Shown here piece after piece: positions 45,011 through 51,645 of a DNA stretch of 51,645 nucleotides. The first letter of the stretch is position 1, and the number at the start of each line of letters is the position of its first letter. A program made the translations under genes and the position numbers. The stretch is taken from the NCBI GenBank assembly GCA_902774795.1, contig CACYKA010000014.1, forward strand, positions 1-51,645, written 5' to 3'. The notes under the pieces are model-generated. The model had not been told where the DNA came from. It was given only the letters and a program-made list of their open reading frames with translations, and ran no database searches. Source of the DNA: an uncultured Prevotellaceae bacterium (GTDB taxonomy: Bacteria > Bacteroidota > Bacteroidia > Bacteroidales > Bacteroidaceae).

Positions 45011-45031
45011 CGCTAATCGCTAACCGCTAAC
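45011..45031. repeat. Short heptamer array after the lipoprotein start
   Basis: Three units CGCTAAT, CGCTAAC, CGCTAAC. Same unit as the long arrays at 49829 and in the end of the 45261 array. Confidence 0.85.
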
Positions 45032-45034
45032 CTT

Positions 45035-45073
45035 TCGCTCGACCCGAAGGGGCGCTTTCACAAAGCGGAGCGA
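45035..45073. other. Palindromic three-way-junction element
   Basis: Outer stem TCGCTC (45035-45040) with GAGCGA (45068-45073). Inside are two hairpins: CCC-gaa-GGG (45043-45051) and CGCTTT-cac-AAAGCG (45053-45067). Further outside, CTTT/AAAG can pair with a small bulge. The fold works on either strand. It lies between the tRNA-Ser gene and the lipoprotein gene, so it could act as a termination or processing structure or be a dispersed palindromic repeat. Confidence 0.65.
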
Positions 45074-45100
45074 CTGAAAGAACCTCTAACCATTATTTCG

Positions 45101-45188
45101 CGGAGAGAACAGGATTCGAACCTGCGAACCGATTTTGTCGGTTACACGCTTTCCAGGCGTGCCTCTTCAACCACTCGAGCACCTCTCC
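45101..45188 (-). tRNA. tRNA-Ser (GGA)
   Basis: Full serine tRNA on the minus strand: acceptor GGAGAGG with TCTCTCC (one G-U), anticodon stem CACGC/GCGTG around CTGGAAA (anticodon GGA), long variable arm (ACCGA ... TCGGT), and T-arm with GGTTCGAATCC. The discriminator is G at 45101; CCA is not encoded. Confidence 0.96.
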
Positions 45189-45203
45189 TTGAAAAATCGG
45201 TTG

Positions 45204-45234
45204 CAAAGGTACAATTAAGTTTTGAATAATGCAA
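45204..45234 (-). promoter_or_regulatory. Promoter of tRNA-Ser
   Basis: On the minus strand TACCTTTG (45211-45204) with TTG (45234-45232) 20 bases upstream. Start near 45197, nine bases ahead of the mature tRNA. Confidence 0.7.
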
Positions 45235-45260
45235 GAAAAATAACAATTTTTTATATATTA

Positions 45261-45379
45261 TCTATCATCTATCATCTATCATCTATCATCTATTATCTAT
45301 AACCTATAACCAATAACCAATAACCTATAACCTATAATCACTAACCTCTAACCGCTAACCGCTAACCTCTAACCATTAC
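45261..45379. repeat. 17-unit heptamer array with drifting unit
   Basis: Seventeen units of exactly seven bases in register. The unit moves from TCTATCA (four times) through TCTATTA, TCTATAA, CCTATAA and CCAATAA to CCTCTAA, CCGCTAA and CCATTAC. It includes the trmO stop codon and encodes its last residues (MVRG). The unit sequence changes gradually while spacing stays exact. Confidence 0.97.
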
Positions 45380-45982
45380 AACCCCGTTTTTCACCACAAA
45401 GTGTATATCCTTACCATTATACTGCATCCCATAGACGCGGTCCGGGTCATTATGATAATGCGGACGTGGGTCCTGCTCCAGAATCTTCCGTAAGATCGGA
45501 TCATCCGTTCCGACAACCTTAAGCGCCTTCCACTCTGTAGTGTCCGTAAATCCGGCCCTGGCATCAGGATGACTGTCAGTATATGGTATATATGGCTTTA
45601 TGTCCAGTATTGGTGTACCGTCCATGATATCTGCCCCTGTGACGTGTATCACCGGACCTTCAGAAGCATCGTAGTCTATATGGTCAATCCTTACCGATGA
45701 CAGTCCTATCGGATTGGGACGCAGCGGAGAGCGTGAGGCAAAAACTCCAACGCGGGTATTGCCTCCCAGGCGTGGCGGTCTCACTGTTGGTGAGGAACTG
45801 GCAGAGACTGCCTGCCATATTATCCATATATAATCGAACCCTTCCATACCCCTGATGGCATCAGGAGTGCGGAAGGGTTTCTCGAATATTATCGTGCCTG
45901 GAATGTCGCTTACCACTCCTGCCTGACGCGGAATACCGAATTTTGTCGGGAAGGGAGAGTGAAAGACAGCTACAGAATTCAT
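45362..45982 (-). CDS. trmO: tRNA (t6A37) N6-methyltransferase TrmO
   Basis: A 206-residue TrmO (YaeB/TsaA), which uses SAM to methylate t6A37 in tRNAs that read ACY codons. Motifs SPFPTKFGIPRQAG, DYIWIIWQ, GVFASRSPLRPNPIGLS and DGTPILDIKPYIPY match the family. The start ATG at 45982 follows a heptamer array. The stop codon lies inside the array at 45261-45379. It is 29 bases downstream of purT on the same strand. Confidence 0.95.
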   Translation of the reverse strand: MNSVAVFHSPFPTKFGIPRQAGVVSDIPGTIIFEKPFRTPDAIRGMEGFDYIWIIWQAVSASSSPTVRPPRLGGNTRVGVFASRSPLRPNPIGLSSVRIDHIDYDASEGPVIHVTGADIMDGTPILDIKPYIPYTDSHPDARAGFTDTTEWKALKVVGTDDPILRKILEQDPRPHYHNDPDRVYGMQYNGKDIHFVVKNGVVMVRG

Positions 45983-45983
45983 A

Positions 45984-46018
45984 ATTCTTCTTACCTCATA
46001 CCTCTTACCTCTTACTTT
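45984..46018. repeat. Heptamer array between purT and trmO
   Basis: Five units in register: ATTCTTC, TTACCTC, ATACCTC, TTACCTC, TTACTTT. Contains the purT stop codon (46012-46014) and ends one base before the trmO ATG. Confidence 0.93.
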
Positions 46019-47190
46019 TCCATATATGGGTTTGTACCGAGTACGGTGGCAGCAAGACGCTTAGCCTTGTCACGAAGTGCATTGAGGTCTGCATCACAGT
46101 CACCATAGCACAATGTCACACCCATGCGGCGACCGAAATGTGCCTCAGGCTTACCAAAGATACGTATGCGTGTGCACTCTTCCTGCAGGGCAGGGGTAAG
46201 GTTATACTCAGGAGCGCTATTATAGTCCTTGTCAGCAAGGATAACTGCTGAGCAGCCTGCATGCTCCAGACGTATATCGTGGATAGGCAGACCCATCACG
46301 GCACGGAAATGAAGCTCAAACTCTGACAGGTTGGTGGTATGTCCAAGTGTTACCATACCGGTATCGTGTGGACGTGGAGAGAGCTCTGAGAAGACAACGC
46401 CAGTGTCGGTCAGGAAGAATTCTACGCCCCAGATGCCGGCACCTGTGAGGGCTGCTGTAACCTTCTTTGCCATTTCCTGTGCGTCCTTGAGGTCTTTCTC
46501 TGAAATGGCATATGGCTGCCATGATTCACGGTAGTCACCGCCTATCTGTACGTGACCGATTGGTGGGCAGAACAATGTCTCGCCATTCTTCTGGGTCACA
46601 GTCAGAAGGGTGAACTCTGAAGTGAAATGTATAAACTCCTCTATAATAACCTCTTTCACGTCACCGCGTGCACCTTCCATAGCATCGTCAAAGGCCTTGC
46701 GCAGGTCGCTCTCAGACTTTACTGTGCTCTGACCGTGACCTGATGATGACATAAGGGGCTTGATGACACATGGGAAACCGATTTCACGGCTTGCAGCCTC
46801 AAGTTCTTCGAAAGTCTTGGCATAGAAATACTTTGCAGTGCGCAGACCCAGTTCCTTGGCTGCGAGGTCACGTATGGCCTGCCTGTTCATGGTGTAGTTC
46901 ACTGCACGGGCAGATGGAACCACCTGAATGCCTTGCTTTTCAAAGTCGAAGAGACGCTCTGTGCGGATAGCCTCTACTTCTGGGACAATGATGTCTGGTT
47001 GATGCTTGTTGACGACAGCTGCAAGAGCATCACCGTCAAGCATGGAGAAAACCTCACGCTCGTCTGCTACCTGCATGGCAGGGGCATTGTCGTAGCGGTC
47101 ACACGCGATTACATACTGGCCAGCACGTTTTGCTGCAATAACAAATTCTTTGCCCAGTTCACCTGAGCCGAGGAGGAGGATCTTTTTCAT
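46012..47190 (-). CDS. purT: Formate-dependent GAR formyltransferase PurT
   Basis: A 392-residue ATP-grasp enzyme that formylates glycinamide ribonucleotide with free formate, an alternative to PurN in purine synthesis. Motifs GSGELGKEF (N-terminal), [25 protein letters not shown] and the nucleotide-binding [12 protein letters not shown]. Length typical. Shares its first base (47190) with the end of the kinase-like gene, giving a one-base overlap. The stop is inside a heptamer array. Confidence 0.96.
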   Translation of the reverse strand: MKKILLLGSGELGKEFVIAAKRAGQYVIACDRYDNAPAMQVADEREVFSMLDGDALAAVVNKHQPDIIVPEVEAIRTERLFDFEKQGIQVVPSARAVNYTMNRQAIRDLAAKELGLRTAKYFYAKTFEELEAASREIGFPCVIKPLMSSSGHGQSTVKSESDLRKAFDDAMEGARGDVKEVIIEEFIHFTSEFTLLTVTQKNGETLFCPPIGHVQIGGDYRESWQPYAISEKDLKDAQEMAKKVTAALTGAGIWGVEFFLTDTGVVFSELSPRPHDTGMVTLGHTTNLSEFELHFRAVMGLPIHDIRLEHAGCSAVILADKDYNSAPEYNLTPALQEECTRIRIFGKPEAHFGRRMGVTLCYGDCDADLNALRDKAKRLAATVLGTNPYMEK

Positions 47191-47813
47191 TATGCCTGTA
47201 GGGTTAAAAGATTGAATTTTTTACGTATAATGGATGATATCAAGTTTGCCGTTCCTTCCCATCCCAGTATGGATGAGTTTATGCAGAGGTCATAGTTTTG
47301 TGCTGCCCCCCATGTCTTGGAAGTGTAGTAATTATAGTAGTTGGCACGTTCTGTTTCGTGCTTCAGTACAAATTTACGTGCTGTCTCATAGTCGCTGTCA
47401 AGACGTCGTGCCACCTCTTTGAACCTTACGTCGTCATCAGCAGTGATAAATACCGAGAAAAGATTCGGGTTGTTGCGCAGTATGTAGTCAGCACAGCGTC
47501 CCATGATGACGCAGTTCTCGTTCTTGCCAATCTTGAATATCACCTCACTCTGTATCTGGAAGAGGTTTTCGGATGATATGCTGTTGGAGTAGGGGTTGAA
47601 AAGCCTCTCAAAGAAACCGCCCACCGACTGTATCAGTCCGTGACTCTCGTCGCAGCGCTCAAAGACCTTTGGATTGAAGCCGCTCTTCTCTGCAGCAAGG
47701 TTTATTATCTCCTTGTCGTAGAATTTGCAGCCAAATTCCCTTGCGAGCATCTGGGCTATCTCACATCCGCCGCTTCCTATCTGGCGTCCGACACTTATAA
47801 TCAGATTATCCAT
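47190..47813 (-). CDS. Cytidylate kinase-like protein
   Basis: A 207-residue P-loop kinase of the cytidylate-kinase-like family (Cytidylate_kin2 type) widespread in Bacteroidetes and Firmicutes. P-loop [12 protein letters not shown] at 8-19; RCADYI and the [31 protein letters not shown] stretch match the family. Not a standard Cmk by length and C-terminus; role unclear, possibly nucleotide or small-molecule phosphorylation. It overlaps purT by one base and follows the MATE gene by nine. Confidence 0.85.
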   Translation of the reverse strand: MDNLIISVGRQIGSGGCEIAQMLAREFGCKFYDKEIINLAAEKSGFNPKVFERCDESHGLIQSVGGFFERLFNPYSNSISSENLFQIQSEVIFKIGKNENCVIMGRCADYILRNNPNLFSVFITADDDVRFKEVARRLDSDYETARKFVLKHETERANYYNYYTSKTWGAAQNYDLCINSSILGWEGTANLISSIIRKKFNLLTLQA

Positions 47814-47822
47814 GATGATAAA

Positions 47823-49178
47823 TCAGAATTTTCTTTCCTTTTTTATTCTATGTATATATATTGCTATCATAGCATACGCCATAACGGCTGCTATTGCGTC
47901 AGATACCGGCATTGCCAGCCATACGCCTTCCAAACCCCTGCTAAGTGGGAGTATCAGTATTAGTGGCACGAGAAACAGCAGCTGACGTGAAAGACTCAGG
48001 AATATCGACACCTTGGCACTTCCGATACTCTGGAAGAAGTTGGTGATGACCATCTGTGCACCGATGATGATGAACAGGGCCATGATATACTTCATCGCAA
48101 CTATAGAGTGGGCTATCAGTGTCTCGTCAGAGGTAAACATGCTTGCCACAAAACGTGGGCAGAACATCGCTATCATGAATCCTACGGCACATACTACCGT
48201 ACCTGATATTGAGGCCAGTTTCAGTGCTTCCAGCATGCGGTTATAGTTCTGTGCTCCGAAGTTGTAACCGGTAATGGGCTGCATGCCCTGACATACACCC
48301 AGCGTCACCATTACGAAGATGAATGCAAAGCGGTTTGCAATACCAAAGGCACCTACCGCCATGTCACCGCCATACTTCATGAGGCTGTTGTTGATGAAGA
48401 TTACTACGAGACATGCACAGGCATTCATGGCAAACGGTGATATACCGATACTGAAGATACTTTTCACAATGGGAGCCTCGAGATGTACCTTCGAATATTC
48501 CAGATGTACCAGCTCGTCCTTTTTGCTGAACAGCCACCACTGACATACCAGAGCGGCTATCTGCGACAGGATGGTAGCGAATGCCGCACCTCTGATGCCA
48601 AGACCAAGGACATAGATGAATATCGGGTCGAGGAAGGCATTGAGAATGACGGTCGCTATGGTGAGATACATCGCCTCCCGAGGCTTTCCTGCAGACCTCA
48701 GCATGGCGTTAAGACCCAGGTGCAGATGCGTCACGGCATTACCCAAAAGGATGATTACCATATAATCGCGCGCATAAGGCAGTGTAGCCTCACTGGCACC
48801 GAAGAATAATAGGATATCGTCTAACCACAACAGCGAAATGCCGGCAAAGATTATGCCCACTATGATGTTGAGCATCACGTTATTGCCCAATATGCGGTTG
48901 GCGATGTCATAGTCACGTTGGCCTAGCTTCACACTGAGCAGCGTCGATGCTCCCACACCGATACCTGCACCAAAGGCGGCGCTGAGGTTCATGAATGGAA
49001 AGGTGATTGCCAGTCCTGCTATGGCTAAGGGACCAACACCTTGACCGATGAATATGCTGTCCACCACGTTGTACAGCGACATTGCCACCATTGCAACGAT
49101 CGCCGGCAGAGCATATTGCGCCAGCAACTGACTGACAGGTTTTGTGCCTAATTCTAAAGCAGCTTTTTTATTTGACAT
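47823..49178 (-). CDS. MATE family efflux transporter
   Basis: A 451-residue multidrug and toxin extrusion transporter with 12 membrane helices in two halves, each starting with a similar ALP-x-I-V and GxGVGASTLLSVKLG type segment. It exports cationic drugs or toxins using sodium or protons; the substrate is not visible. First gene of the operon MATE - kinase-like - purT - trmO. Confidence 0.92.
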   Translation of the reverse strand: MSNKKAALELGTKPVSQLLAQYALPAIVAMVAMSLYNVVDSIFIGQGVGPLAIAGLAITFPFMNLSAAFGAGIGVGASTLLSVKLGQRDYDIANRILGNNVMLNIIVGIIFAGISLLWLDDILLFFGASEATLPYARDYMVIILLGNAVTHLHLGLNAMLRSAGKPREAMYLTIATVILNAFLDPIFIYVLGLGIRGAAFATILSQIAALVCQWWLFSKKDELVHLEYSKVHLEAPIVKSIFSIGISPFAMNACACLVVIFINNSLMKYGGDMAVGAFGIANRFAFIFVMVTLGVCQGMQPITGYNFGAQNYNRMLEALKLASISGTVVCAVGFMIAMFCPRFVASMFTSDETLIAHSIVAMKYIMALFIIIGAQMVITNFFQSIGSAKVSIFLSLSRQLLFLVPLILILPLSRGLEGVWLAMPVSDAIAAVMAYAMIAIYIHRIKKERKF

Positions 49179-49203
49179 TCTTTATTATTTATCTAAGCGG
49201 TTG

Positions 49204-49235
49204 CAAAGGTACGAAAAAGTTACGACAAATGCAAA
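49204..49235 (-). promoter_or_regulatory. Promoter of the MATE-purT operon
   Basis: On the minus strand TACCTTTG (49211-49204) with TTTG (49235-49232) 20 bases upstream. Start near 49197, about 19 bases before the MATE ATG. Confidence 0.75.
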
Positions 49236-49275
49236 AATAAGTGTAAAATTTAACTTTCAGTTGTTTATAATTTAG

Positions 49276-49597
49276 AACAAAAACCAAGAAAACACTTTTT
49301 GAAAGTTTTAGCACTTTGTGCTTTTTGTTTTGCTATCGTTATGAATCTGGTCGTAAGTACACTTCCACCATCTTCCTACCGACATCAGAACCTATCCTAA
49401 CGGATATTTAAACTTTCAAAAAGAAAAACAAGCGGTTTGACTTTGTCGAACTTGCTCACGCTCGGCATAGTTCAAATACATTTGACTCTGCGCTCACTTA
49501 ATCGCAACTTTGTTCCAAACCTAAAAACCAGTTCTTGTATTAGACTCCCTAAAGTGAGATAAACGATTTATAATTTGACGGATTAACGTAAAAATTG
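49276..49597. other. Gene-free palindrome-rich region between MATE and xseA
   Basis: No coding region supported. It has a 14-base inverted repeat, CTTTTTGAAAGTTT (49295-49308) with AAACTTTCAAAAAG (49410-49423); a hairpin AGCAC-ttt-GTGCT followed by T's (49310-49327); TATCC-taac-GGATA (49393-49406); and palindrome TCAAAT-ac-ATTTGA (49472-49485). An 18-base piece at 49276-49293 matches the end of the element at 51193 with one mismatch, same orientation. Confidence 0.6.
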
Positions 49598-49780
49598 TTT
49601 TTAGGCTTTACAAAAGCCGCATGTTTTTCCTGGAAATAGTATAAACCTGATGTTAAGCAGGTACAGAAATTCAAGGAGTATAGACTTGGAAGCTCGCTTA
49701 CGAAGGATATAGAACTTGAATTACTGCAATAGTCTTGTAAAAGACTTATACTATTGACAGGGGTTTTCAATGTTTTTGTT
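49598..49780 (+). repeat. Copy A of the inverted structured element flanking xseA
   Basis: About 180 bases, matching the reverse complement of 51193-51374. By hand alignment over 162 bases, 131 are identical. Conserved hairpins: ACCTG/CAGGT around eight bases and AGTCTT/AAGACT around four. One stem shows paired change: GGCTTT/AAAGCC here, GGCTC/GAGCC in copy B. AATTCAAG (49668-49675) and CTTGAATT (49715-49722) form a longer-range stem in this copy. Confidence 0.9.
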
Positions 49781-49792
49781 AACATAAAATTT

Positions 49793-49819
49793 TCTGCGAG
49801 ATCTGCGATATCTGCGGGA
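49793..49819 (+). repeat. 9-base tandem repeat before the xseA heptamers
   Basis: Three units: TCTGCGAGA, TCTGCGATA, TCTGCGGGA. Confidence 0.9.
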
Positions 49820-49828
49820 AATAAAAAT

Positions 49829-49884
49829 CGCTAACCGCTAACCGCTAACCGCTAACCGCTAATCGCTAACCGCTAACCGTAAAC
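49829..49884 (+). repeat. Heptamer array upstream of xseA
   Basis: Eight units in register: CGCTAAC (with one CGCTAAT and a final CGTAAAC). Its inverse unit ends xseA at 51147-51174. Confidence 0.97.
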
Positions 49885-49916
49885 CCACCATCTTTTTGCC
49901 AAAAATGTATAAAAAT

Positions 49917-49947
49917 TTTGCCGTCTCAATAAATATTTGTACTTTTG
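49917..49947 (+). promoter_or_regulatory. Promoter of xseA
   Basis: TTTG at 49917-49920 and TACTTTTG at 49940-49947, 19 bases between. The predicted start (about 49954) is at the xseA ATG (49956), so the mRNA would have almost no leader. Confidence 0.7.
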
Positions 49948-49955
49948 TCGCACCG

Positions 49956-51152
49956 ATGCTGATATTTTCAGACGATAACACACACATAAGCCTCTCCGAA
50001 GCCAACAGCCTCGTCAGAGAAGCAGTCGAAATGGCCCTGCCGGAAGCCCTGTGGGTACAGGCAGAAGTCCTCGATATCCGCGAGAAAGGCCACTGCTACA
50101 TGGAACTGGTGGAGAAAGACGATGCCTACAACACTCCCATAGCACAGGCCCGGGCTTGCTGCTGGAGCAATACATGGCGCGAGGTAAAGAGAAAGTGCGA
50201 AGAGACTCTGGGCTCTCAGCAAGGTGATGTCAGTGCCTGGCGCGGCTTGAGAATGCTCTTCCTTCTAAGGGCCAACTTCCATGAGGCATACGGCTTTTCT
50301 TGGATAGTGGAGGATATAGACCCTACATATACCATCGGTGAGATGGCACGTCGCAGGGCAGAGATACTCAAAAAACTCAAGGAGGTTGGCATCATCGATA
50401 TGCAGAAGGAACTGCCCATATCACCCTTTGCCACAAGAATTGCCGTGATAAGCAGTGCCTCAGCGGCGGGCTATGGCGATTTCTGCAACCAATTGGAGGA
50501 GAACGACTATGGTTTTGCCTTCCAGACCACACTCTTTCCGGCCATTATGCAGGGCGAACAGACAAGCAGTAGCATCATCTCTGCCCTTGATGCCATAAAT
50601 GCTGACGAAGAGAACTATGATGTGGTGGTGATAATCAGAGGCGGAGGTAGCACGGCAGACCTGGCAGGCTTCGATACTCTCGAACTGGCAGAGAATATCG
50701 CCAACTTCCCACTTCCCGTAATCACGGGTATAGGACACGAACGCGACGAGACAGTCATCGATGCCATAGCAAGGGTCAGCGTGAAGACTCCCACTGCCGT
50801 AGCGGCATTCCTCATCGATAACCTCGCTGCCACAATGGAAACATTGGGCAATGCTGCCCTCCGCATACAGAGGGCTGTGCAGCGACGCCTCGAAACAGAA
50901 AAGCTGAAGATGGAGGCCATGGACCGCCGCATAACAAACAGCATCTCGCTCTATTTCATCAAGCAGCGTCACCTGCTGCAGATGTTGGAACAAAGAATAA
51001 AGGCGGTAGATCCAATAAACATCCTCCGTCGCGGCTATAGCATCGTCCTGCATAAAGGCAAACCCGTCCTAGACGCCAACGTCCTCAACAAAGGCGATAC
51101 CCTAACCCTCATCGCCGCCAAAGGCCAAAAAGAACTCGAAGTTAAGGGTTAG
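49956..51152 (+). CDS. xseA: Exodeoxyribonuclease VII large subunit
   Basis: A 398-residue large subunit of the single-strand-specific exonuclease VII. N-terminal OB-fold (about 10-105: SEANSLVREAVEMALPEALWVQAEVLD), then the catalytic region with RIAVISSASAAGYGDF, DVVVIIRGGGSTADLAGFD and ITGIGHERDETVID, and a coiled-coil C-terminal part ending in RGYSIVLHKGKPV. Start at 49956 is preferred over the open frame from 49896 because the promoter boxes lie between them. The stop is in a heptamer array. The expected partner gene xseB (small subunit) is not found in the following 286 bases. Confidence 0.93.
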   Translation: MLIFSDDNTHISLSEANSLVREAVEMALPEALWVQAEVLDIREKGHCYMELVEKDDAYNTPIAQARACCWSNTWREVKRKCEETLGSQQGDVSAWRGLRMLFLLRANFHEAYGFSWIVEDIDPTYTIGEMARRRAEILKKLKEVGIIDMQKELPISPFATRIAVISSASAAGYGDFCNQLEENDYGFAFQTTLFPAIMQGEQTSSSIISALDAINADEENYDVVVIIRGGGSTADLAGFDTLELAENIANFPLPVITGIGHERDETVIDAIARVSVKTPTAVAAFLIDNLAATMETLGNAALRIQRAVQRRLETEKLKMEAMDRRITNSISLYFIKQRHLLQMLEQRIKAVDPINILRRGYSIVLHKGKPVLDANVLNKGDTLTLIAAKGQKELEVKG

Positions 51153-51174
51153 CGGTTAGCGTTTAGCGTTTAGC
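51147..51174 (+). repeat. Heptamer array at the end of xseA
   Basis: Four units in register: GGTTAGC twice, GTTTAGC twice. Inverse of the CGCTAAC unit at 49829. Contains the xseA stop codon and encodes its last residues (VKG). Confidence 0.95.
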
Positions 51175-51192
51175 TTGCGCGCAGGGCTTTTA

Positions 51193-51374
51193 AACAAAAA
51201 CCAGGAAAACCCCTGTCAATGGCATAAGTCTTTTACAAGACTATTGCAGCATTTCAAGTTATATGTTCTCTAAAAGCGAGCTTTTAAGCCCATATCCCTC
51301 GAATTCCTGCACCTGCTTAACATCAGGTTTATGCCCTTGTCAGGAAAAACCTCGGCTCTTTGAGCCTAAAAAAC
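51193..51374 (-). repeat. Copy B of the inverted structured element
   Basis: Reverse complement of copy A (49598-49780) with about four fifths of positions the same. The hairpins ACCTG/CAGGT and AGTCTT/AAGACT are identical. The gap from the xseA stop to the next gene (286 bases) is made of this element and short repeats, with no gene seen. Confidence 0.9.
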
Positions 51375-51375
51375 C

Positions 51376-51395
51376 GTGTTATTACGTGTTATTAC
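51376..51395 (+). repeat. 10-base direct repeat
   Basis: Two exact copies of GTGTTATTAC next to copy B. Confidence 0.9.
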
Positions 51396-51438
51396 ATAAT
51401 ATTTAGCATTTCAAATCCGTTTTTTCATAAAAGGGAAT

Positions 51439-51645
51439 ATGAAGATTATCCGTGAACCAAATATAACTCCAGAAGTTTTAACCAGACTTAAATCGCACGT
51501 CTACGACGTTATTGGCTGTTGTCTGGATGTCCATAAAGAACTGGGACCATGGTTAAACGAATACATCTATCAAGAGGCTCTGAAAGTGGCATTTGAAGAA
51601 AAGCAGATACCTTACGAAAAGGAATATTACTTTCAGGTTTCTTAT
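51439..51645 (+). CDS. GxxExxY family protein (PD-(D/E)XK nuclease-like fold), cut by window edge
   Basis: The first 69 residues of a GxxExxY protein. The eponymous region reads GPWLNEYIYQEAL (family: G-P-G-L-x-E-x-x-Y-x-x-A-L), with VYDVIGCCLDVHKELG just before it, as usual. The family has a PD-(D/E)XK-like nuclease fold and unknown function, and is frequent in Bacteroidetes near mobile regions. The start is the first ATG; the C-terminal half is beyond the window. Confidence 0.9.
   Translation, partial: MKIIREPNITPEVLTRLKSHVYDVIGCCLDVHKELGPWLNEYIYQEALKVAFEEKQIPYEKEYYFQVSY

Noticed and set aside
49549-49785. Minus-strand open frame of 78 codons across copy A, with the same frame open in copy B
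   Set aside because: Between the copies I counted differences of 7, 15 and 9 at codon positions 1, 2 and 3. A protein under selection would show most at position 3. Copy B also has a stop where copy A has its start. The frame is likely a by-product of a structured element.
51153-51438. xseB small-subunit gene
   Set aside because: Examined on the coding strand; no frame of about 60-80 codons with an XseB-like helix pair is present.

Overview
This window is a piece of a Bacteroidales chromosome, most likely from Prevotella or a close relative. The evidence is the gene content (GH127 and GH51 arabinosidases, a TilS-to-lipoprotein chain, a ThrA-ApgM-ThrC operon, an S16 protein with an Ala/Glu-rich tail), the near absence of Shine-Dalgarno sequences, and promoters of the Bacteroidetes form TTTG-N19/20-TAnnTTTG. 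Genus is inferred from protein resemblance only. Almost all of the window is ordinary core chromosome; the only accessory-looking parts are the left edge (two small unplaced genes) and the right edge (a GxxExxY-family gene and repeats).

Layout. 1-640: a cut gene, a small membrane protein and a strong terminator. 639-5952 (minus): an arabinose-release operon (secreted GH51, GH127 and a small secreted protein). 6059-9537 (plus): LemA with an M48 protease, a DEDDy exonuclease and the rRNA methyltransferase RlmI. 9534-17146 (plus): TilS, a beta-helix lipoprotein, HU, a 29-residue basic ribosomal-type peptide, RNase G/E, tRNA-Asp and UvrA. 17195-27481 (minus): GroEL/GroES, a clostripain-type lipoprotein, a membrane lipoprotein, a U32 protein, an ABC permease/ATPase pair, a DUF4836-like lipoprotein, RsmE and ribosomal protein S16. 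27903-33151 (plus): the threonine operon with a structured leader. 33178-40823 (plus): a tightly overlapped run (LysA, glycosyltransferase-like, class III FBPase, small membrane protein, GNAT, GlnRS, TPR). 40877-42355 (plus): DedA and hemolysin III. 42315-49178 (minus): TPR protein, solute-binding lipoprotein, tRNA-Ser, TrmO, PurT, a cytidylate-kinase-like protein and a MATE transporter. 49179-51645: a palindrome-rich gap, xseA, and a GxxExxY gene running off the edge.

Two things stand out beyond the genes. First, most gene junctions carry short tandem arrays whose unit sequence differs from place to place but whose period is nearly always seven bases. I count at least 17 such loci. Some keep a strict seven-base register while the unit changes, some contain stop or start codons, and several lie inside coding regions (signal peptides of GH127 and a lipoprotein, an RsmE loop, a U32 linker). 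Second, xseA is enclosed by two inverted copies of a roughly 180-base non-coding element with conserved hairpins and a paired change in one stem. Both copies sit outside a heptamer array. The pattern of differences argues against the open frame across them being a protein.

Other structures worth a look are a 21-base repeat ahead of the thrA promoter whose core recurs in the thrA leader, mutually exclusive hairpins ahead of the hemolysin III gene, and a compact three-way-junction palindrome beyond tRNA-Ser. All calls are by eye; no database search was possible.
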